A stretch of DNA of 15,664 nt from Chitinophagaceae bacterium. GTDB lineage: Bacteria; Bacteroidota; Bacteroidia; Chitinophagales; Chitinophagaceae. Below, piece by piece: positions 7,360-14,095 of the stretch. The translations under genes and the position numbers were made by a program. How positions within the stretch are numbered: position 1 is the first letter of the stretch; every line of letters starts with the position of its first letter. The notes beneath the pieces are model-generated. The model was given only the letters and a program-made list of their open reading frames with translations. It made no database searches and was not told the origin of the DNA. The stretch spans positions 1 through 15,664 of the forward strand of contig JAGKWS010000097.1 in the NCBI GenBank assembly GCA_021151685.1, given 5' to 3'.

Positions 7360-8043
7360 TTATACAATATTAAAAGCCTGTGCAAACTTGATGACATCAT
7401 ATAGCGATTTTGCGCCAAGTTTGGTTTTGATATTTTTTCTATGTGTTTTTACTGTGTCTTCCGATATAGATAAAATATCTGCAATCTCTGTACTTGTTCG
7501 CTCTTTTGCCATATGAAGAATTATCTCTTTTTCACGTTTTGTGAGCGAAGCGAATATAGACTGGTTCTTCTTCAGCAGTTCATTTTCCTCCAATAGTCGC
7601 TCTATCTTATTGGTGAAAAAATGCTTGCTATCTATTGGCAGTGCAGTAGTTACAGTAAGGTATGGGTTACCTTCATCATCTTGCATAAATATGCGGGTGC
7701 CAGATGCGTACCAGCCCCACGGTGAATCTTTGTTGGAACGTACCTGCTGAAAAAATGTGACTGTTTCTTCGTTATTATTTCTTTGCAGTAAGCCCAACAC
7801 TTTGGGTACATAGTCTATCGCATCTTCCGGATTGAAAAATTCGTCGTGATAACGCTCCCCCAATTCTATCAAATCTTTGAGCGTTACACCCAGTATTTCC
7901 AATCCTCTCGAAGACATATATAATACTGTAGATGTCCTTAACTGGTGGATGATAACAATGCCGGGCATTTTCTCAAAAGTGCTTTTGTGCTGCTCTATCA
8001 GCAAGCGGGCCTTATTTTCCAATGTCATATATACTGCAAACAC
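7360..8043 (-). CDS. PAS-domain LuxR-family transcriptional regulator
   Basis: A 227-residue cytoplasmic DNA-binding protein. Residues about 25-140 look like a PAS fold: MPGIVIIHQ, LYMSSRGLEILGVTLKDLIELG, FFNPEDA, GWYASGTRIFMQDDEGNPYLTVTTALPI. A helical linker (143-163, NKIERLLEENELLKKNQ) is likely a coiled coil for dimerisation. The GerE/LuxR helix-turn-helix spans 166-227, with SLTKREKEIILHMAKERTS, then EIADILSISEDTVKTHRKNI and KTKLGAKSLYDV. There is no response-regulator receiver domain, so the PAS domain probably senses a small molecule or a partner. ATG 8043 and ATG 8028 (MTLENK) are both possible starts. It is divergent from the fibre genes, and the intergenic region carries a 26-bp palindrome covering its own -7 box. 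Regulation of the fibres and of itself is a reasonable inference. Confidence 0.94.
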   Translation of the reverse strand: MFAVYMTLENKARLLIEQHKSTFEKMPGIVIIHQLRTSTVLYMSSRGLEILGVTLKDLIELGERYHDEFFNPEDAIDYVPKVLGLLQRNNNEETVTFFQQVRSNKDSPWGWYASGTRIFMQDDEGNPYLTVTTALPIDSKHFFTNKIERLLEENELLKKNQSIFASLTKREKEIILHMAKERTSTEIADILSISEDTVKTHRKNIKTKLGAKSLYDVIKFAQAFNIV

Positions 8044-8092
8044 GATTGTGTGGACGGTGTCTCATTGCAATTACACAAATATAATTGCTATT

Positions 8093-8100
8093 CAAAAATA
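8093..8100 (-). promoter_or_regulatory. -7 box for the PAS-LuxR gene
   Basis: On the minus strand this reads TATTTTTG, a perfect TAnnTTTG match, 49 bp upstream of ATG 8043. All but its last base lie inside the left arm of the 26-bp palindrome, so a protein bound there should block or alter initiation of the regulator gene. Confidence 0.55.
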
Positions 8101-8119
8101 CCCATTAATGGGTATTTTT
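8094..8119. promoter_or_regulatory. Perfect 26-bp palindrome, candidate LuxR operator
   Basis: The left half AAAAATACCCATT (8094-8106) is the exact reverse complement of the right half (8107-8119), with no spacer. It lies in the divergent region between the PAS-LuxR gene and the first fibre gene. It overlaps the -7 box of the former and the -33 position of the latter's candidate promoter. The core ACCCATTAATGGGT has the dimeric symmetry expected of a LuxR/GerE site. There is no T-run outside the stem and no gene end nearby, so a terminator is unlikely. Confidence 0.65.
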
Positions 8120-8145
8120 CGTTAAATTCTTAAAAAATATATTTG
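8117..8145 (+). promoter_or_regulatory. Candidate promoter of the fibre gene pair
   Basis: TATATTTG at 8138-8145 is a perfect TAnnTTTG -7 box. Seventeen bp upstream, TTTC at 8117-8120 is one base off TTTG and lies at the edge of the palindrome. Transcription would start near 8151, leaving a leader of about 100 nt before the fibre start codon. Confidence 0.5.
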
Positions 8146-8257
8146 CAACAACTTTGCGCATGAAGTTGCATATGAAAATACTGTAAACATACATCGTTCA
8201 ACAATACATAAAATGCAATTAATTCCGTAAGACCACAAAATCAACTATATGTACAAC

Positions 8258-10897
8258 ATGAAAAAAATATTAACCATTGCAGCTATTACAATAACAACAA
8301 CGGCTGCGCATGCCCAAACACCACACGCCATCCCCTATCAGGCGGCTGCCCGCACCAGTAGCGGGGCGGTTATAGCCAGCCAGCCGGTGGGGGTACGCTT
8401 TACCATACGCGATAGTGCGGCCACGGGTGCCGTACTGTATAGCGAAACCCACACCCCTACTACCACGGCGCAGGGCTTGTTTACCGTGCAGATTGGGCAG
8501 GGCATGCCCGTAACTGGTAGCTTTAGCGGCATTAACTGGGGCCATAATGCCAAGTACCTGCAAGTGGAGCTGGATGCCAGTGGCGGCACCACCTATACCC
8601 ATATAGGCACTCAGCAATTGCTGAGTGTACCCTATGCACTCTATGCGGAGAATGCGGGTAGCACCAGCGGCGGATATTGGGCTATTGAAGACAGTAACAT
8701 ACATAACACCAACATAGGTAGTGTAGTAATAGGGAATACCGAATTGCCGCCAACAGCCAAGCTGCATGCAATGGGCAATGCCATAATAGCGGGCGGTAAC
8801 ACCACTACCGTGGGAGCCGCAAATGCCGTTGCTATGAACGACTCGAGTATCGCATCTGCCAACAACTCATTGGCCACTGGTGGTGGTATCACTTACTCAT
8901 CGGCAACAAATGCCACTGCCATGAGTTTTGGGCGTGCTGCGGGAGTTAATTCAGTAGCTATGGGCTCTTCATCATCGGGCAACGTAGCAAGTGCCGAAGG
9001 AGATTTCTCTATAGCACTTGCAGGTGGGCAGGCTACAGGATTAAATTCTATAGCAATTGGCACAAATGCCATAGAATTTAGCTCTGTTGCGGCAGGAGAA
9101 TCTGCTGTTGCCATAAGTGGGGGAATAGCTACGGGCAATCGTTCCATGGCAATAGGCACGGATTTTACCGGAATACAATCACAAGCAAATGGCATAAATT
9201 CCTTAGCAACAGCCGGTGGTATTACAGCCGAAGAAGCAACTAATGCAACAGCGTTGAGTGGGGGGATAGCAAATGGGTGGAGTTCATTTGCCGTAGGCGC
9301 AGATATTAGCGGGATGACGCATTCCACTGCTAATGGCCAGTATTCAACAGCGTTGAGTGGAGGCATGGCACTTGGAGATTATTCGATAGCTTTGGGATCA
9401 CGATTTATATCATGGCAAGCAAATGCATTAGGAGAAGGTTCTCTTGCTATAGGAGGTTATAATTATTCGGGGTCAATTGCAGAGGGTGATAATTCAATAG
9501 CCCTGATGGGAGGGGTAGCACAAGGTCGGGCCTCAATGGCAATTAGGGGCACTGCAACAGGTGATGGGGCTTTTGCAATTGGAGAAGCTGCCCAAGCGAT
9601 TGAAGGTATAGCAATTGGTCCATTTTCAATGAGCTATGGACCAAATTCGGTGGCTTTGGCGGGCGGATATACTTTTGGATATAGCTCTACCGCAATGTCG
9701 GGCGGAGTATCCGAAGGGGCCAAGTCACTTGCTGTTGGTGATAATAGCCGCACGGGAGAATGGGCAACAAATGCTGCTGCCTTTGCCGGAGGAATTGCAA
9801 ATGGAATTAATTCATTTGCCGTTGGGAGTGGAATACCGACTCTAACTTTTGGCGCTTCAACTGCAAATGGTACGAGTTCTGCTGCATTTGCAGGAGGTGT
9901 AGCAGATGGAGAAGGAGCGGTTGCGGTACGCGGATCTGCATTTGGACCAGCATCAATTGCGCTTGGAGGCACGGCATCTGGTGTGATGTCTGTTAGCATT
10001 AATGGGAATGCTACCGGACTTCAATCTGTTGCGCTTGGTGGAACTGCCGAGGGTTACGGTGCCTATGCATTGGGTGGGGGCATGTCGCAAGGTAATCTTT
10101 CAATCGCTATTGGCGATGGTTATACACCGCCCGAAGCAGACCATACAATGGTTATAGATGGAGGAATAGCAGCGGGAGAACAAACGCTGGCAATACATTA
10201 CGGCCAAACCTTCGGATATTCATCGGTAGCCATTGGCACAGAAATGGAAGAACCATATGCAGCAATAACCAATGGGGCGCATTCTATGGCATTGGGAACA
10301 CGTGTAAAAACAATGCATGAAGGTAGCTTTGCATTGGGCGATCATTCTGGTTTGTATAGCTTTGAAACAACCGAGACATCCGCCGACAACCAAATGTTGA
10401 TGCGGTTTGCGGGTGGGTACAAGCTATATAGCAATAGTAGTGCTACTGTAGGCGTGGCACTGGACCCTTCGAGCAACTCATGGAGTGTCATCAGTGACAA
10501 ACGCAAAAAAGAGAACTTCCGCCCCATAGATGGTAATGGTATACTAAATAAAATTAGCAGCATGCCACTCACCAGTTGGAACTATAAGGGGCAAGACCCT
10601 AAGACCTACCGCCATTACGGCCCAATGGCGCAAGACTTCTATGCTGCTTTTGGCAACGATGGCGTAGGCACGGTGGGTAATGATACCACCATCAATCAGG
10701 CCGATATGGCTGGCGTGACTTTTGCCGCCGTGCAGGCATTGGTAAAAAAGGTTGAAGAGTTGACAAAACAAAATGAGCAACTGGCTACACAGAATGCAGG
10801 TTTGAAAGCCGAACTGCAAAAAACAAAAACTGATGTAGACAGCCGTCTCGAACAAATGGAAATGATGATACGCCAACAACAAACCGCTAAAAAATAA
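8258..10897 (+). CDS. Sec-exported fibre protein: YadA-head-like repeat shaft plus S74 intramolecular chaperone (paralogue 1)
   Basis: The protein has 879 residues from ATG 8258; an in-frame ATG at 8249 would add MYN ahead of the signal peptide. The 8258 start aligns with its paralogue. Residues 1-20 are the signal peptide (MKKILTIAAITI, then TTTAAHAQ). Residues 21-131 form the N-terminal module IPYQAAARTSSG...LLSVPYALYAE, common in Bacteroidota exported proteins. About 185-705 is a shaft of YadA-head-like repeats (SxAxG, GGxAxGxxS) in an unusual short/long doublet form. NQMLMRFAGGYKLY (from 711) leads to the Peptidase_S74 domain: SDKRKKENF with predicted self-cleavage at Ser746|Asp747, SWNYKGQ, and YGPMAQDFYAAFG. 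From about 829 a coiled coil (VKKVEELTKQNEQLATQNA) closes the protein. In phage spikes this domain trimerises the shaft and is then released. No YadA barrel, LPXTG signal or T9SS tail is seen. It is probably co-transcribed with paralogue 2, 23 bp downstream. Confidence 0.93.
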   Translation: MKKILTIAAITITTTAAHAQTPHAIPYQAAARTSSGAVIASQPVGVRFTIRDSAATGAVLYSETHTPTTTAQGLFTVQIGQGMPVTGSFSGINWGHNAKYLQVELDASGGTTYTHIGTQQLLSVPYALYAENAGSTSGGYWAIEDSNIHNTNIGSVVIGNTELPPTAKLHAMGNAIIAGGNTTTVGAANAVAMNDSSIASANNSLATGGGITYSSATNATAMSFGRAAGVNSVAMGSSSSGNVASAEGDFSIALAGGQATGLNSIAIGTNAIEFSSVAAGESAVAISGGIATGNRSMAIGTDFTGIQSQANGINSLATAGGITAEEATNATALSGGIANGWSSFAVGADISGMTHSTANGQYSTALSGGMALGDYSIALGSRFISWQANALGEGSLAIGGYNYSGSIAEGDNSIALMGGVAQGRASMAIRGTATGDGAFAIGEAAQAIEGIAIGPFSMSYGPNSVALAGGYTFGYSSTAMSGGVSEGAKSLAVGDNSRTGEWATNAAAFAGGIANGINSFAVGSGIPTLTFGASTANGTSSAAFAGGVADGEGAVAVRGSAFGPASIALGGTASGVMSVSINGNATGLQSVALGGTAEGYGAYALGGGMSQGNLSIAIGDGYTPPEADHTMVIDGGIAAGEQTLAIHYGQTFGYSSVAIGTEMEEPYAAITNGAHSMALGTRVKTMHEGSFALGDHSGLYSFETTETSADNQMLMRFAGGYKLYSNSSATVGVALDPSSNSWSVISDKRKKENFRPIDGNGILNKISSMPLTSWNYKGQDPKTYRHYGPMAQDFYAAFGNDGVGTVGNDTTINQADMAGVTFAAVQALVKKVEELTKQNEQLATQNAGLKAELQKTKTDVDSRLEQMEMMIRQQQTAKK
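8309..8650 (+). repeat. 342-bp direct repeat A, copy 1 (fibre N-terminal module)
   Basis: It aligns without gaps to 10972-11313. My hand count is 29 mismatches in 342 bp, about 91-92% identity, giving only about six amino-acid changes. It encodes the end of the signal peptide and the shared N-terminal module. Confidence 0.9.
10382..10743 (+). repeat. 362-bp direct repeat B, copy 1 (S74 chaperone block)
   Basis: It aligns without gaps to 13459-13820, with 26 mismatches by hand count (about 93% identity) and seven amino-acid changes. It covers NQMxMRFAGGYKLY through most of the S74 domain. Similarity ends abruptly where the coiled coils begin. Confidence 0.9.
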
Positions 10898-10920
10898 CAA
10901 ACCACCTTAATACACAAAAC

Positions 10921-13900
10921 ATGAAAAAACAACTATTGGCCATCGCATTACTACACAGTGCTGTGTATGCCCATGCCCAAACACCCCACGCCATCCCCTA
11001 TCAGGCGGCAGCACGCACCAGTAGCGGGGCCGTTATAGCCAGCCAGCCGGTGGGGGTACGCTTTACCATACGCGATAGTGCGGCCACAGGCACTGTACTG
11101 TATAGCGAGACCCACTCCCCTACTACTACTGCGCAGGGGTTGTTTATCGTGCAGATTGGGCAGGGCACACCCGTAGCTGGTAGTTTTAGCGGCATTAACT
11201 GGGGCCATAATGCCAAGTACCTGCAAGTAGAGCTGGATGCCAGTGGCGGCACTACCTACACCCATATTGGCACTCAGCAATTTTTGAGTGTACCTTACGC
11301 CCTCTATGCCGAAACTGCCGGCGGCAACAATGGTTGGGCCGATAGTGCGGGCATGCTGCACAATATCAATGCTACAGGCCGTGTGGGCATTGGCACAAAT
11401 GCCCCAAGCGCGCAGCTACATGTGGCAGGTGGCAATGTTGTGTTTACCGGAAATAACGAATTTCCATGGGGATACGATTCAGTAACTGTTCCTACAAATG
11501 GCCCCGGCTACCGAATGATGTGGATACCAGCTATCGGTGCTTTCAGAGTAGGATATACATACGACAATTTTTGGAGTGCCGATAGTTTGGGGCCATTCTC
11601 TATAGCCATGGGAGAAGGACCCACAGCCAGTGGTTTAAATGCTACCGCAATCGGACATTTTTCTATGGCGAGTGGCTACAGTTCTGTTGCTTTGGGAGAG
11701 TCAAGAGCGTATGATTATTGGTCTACCGCAATTGGGCATAACAACGCTGCGTACGGAATATCTTCATTAGCATTGGGCGAAAGCACAATATCATCGGGAG
11801 AGAATGCCGCAACGATGGGAAAATGGACTACAGCAAGTGGTATAAACTCTTTGGCTACAGGCTTTAACACAGTTGCATCGGGCGAAACAGCCACTGCAAT
11901 GGGTAGCAACGCCTATGCAACCGGCGCAAGTTCTTTGGCAACTGGTTCAGGTACTGTTGCCGATGGATTTGCTTCTACTGCAATGGGTAGTTATTCATAT
12001 GCTAACGCCTCTAATGCTACTGCAATAGGCATCGGCAATACGGCCAGCGCATATGCCGCTACAGCTTTGGGCATTGGTGTAACCGCAAGTGGAGCACAAT
12101 CTACTGCATTAGGTAGCTTTGTACAAGCTCAGGGAGAAGCCTCGATGGCAATGGGGGTTGGTACGGTTGCCAGTGGAGACTACTCAACGGCAATGGGCGC
12201 AAATGCTTCTACAAACTATAAAACGGGGGCATTTGCTATTGGCGACAACTCAGGCACAGGCATTTCAAACAATGCCGACAACCAAATGGTCATGCGTTTT
12301 GCGGGTGGGTACAAGCTATATAATGATACGTTTGCAACCAAAGGTATACACATCACACCTTCTGGCCCGGTAAAGTACCTTACTAATGTTACCGCCCTAT
12401 TTGATGACCGTAGCCTTGTCGACAAACACTATGTAGATAGTGTGGCTGCGGGTAGCAGCACTACCAGCAACTGGGCAACTGCTGGTACTGATGCTTATAA
12501 TACCAATACCGGCCGTATAGGTATAGGTACCTCTACGCCCAAGGCACGCCTGCATGTGGCAGATAGTAGTGTGGTGTTTACTGGAGGGCACAAGTACCAT
12601 ACTTTGGATGAGTTTAGTATGTATGGCGACTGGGTCCCAGACTCCAATGAAGTTGATCGTGTAAAATGGTACGCTAACAAAGCAGCGTTCAGGGCAGGAG
12701 GCCCAGCGTATTTAATTACACCCGGGTCCTTGCCAACCCCAGATTGGACAGCACAGTGGGAGTGGTCTGATAACAATATTGGTTATTACTCATTCGGAGC
12801 AGGCCTTTCGGCTATGGCTCGTGGTGATTATAGTTGTGCACTGGGTAATGGCTATCGCAACTACGAAGGAGGAGGAGGATACCCTCTCCCGTCTTATGCG
12901 TGGGGCAAAGGTGCCATGGCATTGGCCGGAGGTTTAGCTACTGAAAATGGCTCGATTGCTATTGGTGGGGAGGCCAAGGCATTCGGAGAGCGGTCGTTGG
13001 CTTTGGGAGACAATGCTACAGCTACAGGTATTGGGGCTACAGCTATAGGCAAAGCAGCTCAGGCTAGCGGCGAAAGTGCATTTGCCACAGGTGTAAATTC
13101 TCAAGCCTCCGCCACATATGCACATGCTATTGGAGCTGGGAGTTATGCAAGTAATTATGCATCAACAGCAGTGGGAATATTTTCATCTGCAACCGGAAAT
13201 ACTGCATGCGCCATAGGTAACTCGGCAAATGCCAGTGGCGAAGCGTCAATTGCTTTGGGAAATGGAAGTAGTTCCAGCGGAGAAAGTGCAATAGCGATAG
13301 GGATGTCTACTGCCAGTGGTTCTTTTTCAACTGCTTTAGGTAAGTATACTATGGCCAGCGGCGATCTGTCTACTGCAATGGGAAACTACGTATCTACCAA
13401 TTACAAAGAAGGGAGTTTTGCAATTGGGGATGCCAGCTTGGGGATGGGAGAAAACGATGCCGACAACCAAATGATGATGCGGTTTGCGGGTGGGTACAAG
13501 CTATATAGCAATAGTAGTGCTACCGTAGGTGTGGCACTCGATCCTTCGAGCAACTCATGGAGCGTCATCAGCGATAAACGCAAAAAAGAGAACTTCCTCC
13601 CTATAGATGGTAATGGCATTTTGAAGAAGATAGGTGCCATGCCACTCAGCAGTTGGAACTATAAGGGGCAAGACCCTAAGACCTACCGCCACTACGGCCC
13701 TATGGCGCAAGACTTCTATGCTGCTTTTGGCAACGATGGTGTAGGCATGGTGGGTAATGATACCACCATCAATCAGGCCGATATGGCTGGCGTGACTTTT
13801 GCCGCCGTGCAGGCATTGGTGAGTCGTGACGAGCAGCAACAAAAAGAAATAGACCTGCTGAAGAAACAAAATGAGGAGTTGATGAAGCAAAATGAAGTGC

Positions 13901-14043
13901 TGAAAGCAACAGTAAAAAAATACAATGAAGAAAATAATGTATTAAAAGCTGAGGTGACTAACGTAAGCACCAATCTGCAAAACAGACTGGAAATCTTGGA
14001 AAGTATGTCACACCCCAAAAAAGTTACGGCAACCACCAAATAA
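10921..14043 (+). CDS. Sec-exported fibre protein: two YadA-head-like shafts plus S74 intramolecular chaperone (paralogue 2)
   Basis: The protein has 1040 residues. The signal peptide is 1-20 (MKKQLLAIALLHSAVYAHAQ), followed by the same N-terminal module as paralogue 1. Residues 157-172 (GIGTNAPSAQLHVAGG) are the phage-tail-fibre-like VGIGTxxPxAxLHV motif; a second copy begins near 534 (IGIGTSTPKARLHVADS). Two YadA-head-like shafts with a near-regular 14-residue period (TALGxxxxAxGxxS) lie at about 225-450 and 626-848. Each ends in NQMxMRFAGGYKLY (from 454 and 849), so the protein looks internally duplicated. The S74 domain follows with SDKRKKENF, predicted cleavage at Ser884|Asp885, and YGPMAQDFYAAFG. 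A long coiled coil comes next (from about residue 970, KEIDLLKKQNEELMKQNEVL). No C-terminal anchor is visible. It lies 23 bp after paralogue 1, consistent with one operon. A surface or released trimeric fibre is inferred; the ligand is unknown. Confidence 0.93.
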   Translation: MKKQLLAIALLHSAVYAHAQTPHAIPYQAAARTSSGAVIASQPVGVRFTIRDSAATGTVLYSETHSPTTTAQGLFIVQIGQGTPVAGSFSGINWGHNAKYLQVELDASGGTTYTHIGTQQFLSVPYALYAETAGGNNGWADSAGMLHNINATGRVGIGTNAPSAQLHVAGGNVVFTGNNEFPWGYDSVTVPTNGPGYRMMWIPAIGAFRVGYTYDNFWSADSLGPFSIAMGEGPTASGLNATAIGHFSMASGYSSVALGESRAYDYWSTAIGHNNAAYGISSLALGESTISSGENAATMGKWTTASGINSLATGFNTVASGETATAMGSNAYATGASSLATGSGTVADGFASTAMGSYSYANASNATAIGIGNTASAYAATALGIGVTASGAQSTALGSFVQAQGEASMAMGVGTVASGDYSTAMGANASTNYKTGAFAIGDNSGTGISNNADNQMVMRFAGGYKLYNDTFATKGIHITPSGPVKYLTNVTALFDDRSLVDKHYVDSVAAGSSTTSNWATAGTDAYNTNTGRIGIGTSTPKARLHVADSSVVFTGGHKYHTLDEFSMYGDWVPDSNEVDRVKWYANKAAFRAGGPAYLITPGSLPTPDWTAQWEWSDNNIGYYSFGAGLSAMARGDYSCALGNGYRNYEGGGGYPLPSYAWGKGAMALAGGLATENGSIAIGGEAKAFGERSLALGDNATATGIGATAIGKAAQASGESAFATGVNSQASATYAHAIGAGSYASNYASTAVGIFSSATGNTACAIGNSANASGEASIALGNGSSSSGESAIAIGMSTASGSFSTALGKYTMASGDLSTAMGNYVSTNYKEGSFAIGDASLGMGENDADNQMMMRFAGGYKLYSNSSATVGVALDPSSNSWSVISDKRKKENFLPIDGNGILKKIGAMPLSSWNYKGQDPKTYRHYGPMAQDFYAAFGNDGVGMVGNDTTINQADMAGVTFAAVQALVSRDEQQQKEIDLLKKQNEELMKQNEVLKATVKKYNEENNVLKAEVTNVSTNLQNRLEILESMSHPKKVTATTK
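10972..11313 (+). repeat. 342-bp direct repeat A, copy 2
   Basis: Second copy of the N-terminal fibre block, at a constant offset of 2663 bp from 8309-8650. Most differences are at third codon positions. Confidence 0.9.
12274..12321 (+). repeat. Short internal copy of the start of repeat B
   Basis: These 48 bp encode ADNQMVMRFAGGYKLY and differ at about three positions from 13459-13506. They mark the end of the first shaft in paralogue 2. The S74 block itself is not repeated here; a linker follows instead. Confidence 0.75.
13459..13820 (+). repeat. 362-bp direct repeat B, copy 2 (S74 chaperone block)
   Basis: Second copy of the chaperone block, at a constant offset of 3077 bp from 10382-10743. 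The offset differs from that of repeat A by 414 bp, because the middles of the two genes differ in length. Confidence 0.9.
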
Positions 14044-14095
14044 TATAAAATATTTCATTAAAATTATAATAACTTTACTTTTTATTTTGCACCAT
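14044..14095 (+). promoter_or_regulatory. AT-rich spacer, possible promoter of the PA-domain gene
   Basis: This 52-bp spacer is very AT-rich. TATTTTG at 14083-14089 is a -7 box with one base missing, and TACTTTTT at 14076-14083 has one mismatch. The first would place the start of transcription almost on ATG 14096. No terminator hairpin is seen after the fibre gene, so read-through is possible. Confidence 0.3.

Noticed and set aside
8893..9999. Long minus-strand frames opposite the first fibre gene
   Set aside because: They are antisense reflections of the Gly/Ala/Ser-rich repeat codons and have no independent coding signs. Similar frames opposite the second fibre gene and opposite 15130-15567 were dropped for the same reason.
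8810..10370. Regularly spaced repeats in the fibre genes as a CRISPR array
   Set aside because: The periodicity is at protein level (SxAxG rungs) and the DNA units are not identical. There are no conserved ~30-bp repeats with spacers and no cas genes.
8258..14043. Prophage tail-fibre region
   Set aside because: The S74 and LHV motifs recall phage fibres, but both proteins carry Sec signal peptides and a Bacteroidota export module. No capsid, tail, lysis, integrase or packaging gene is nearby.
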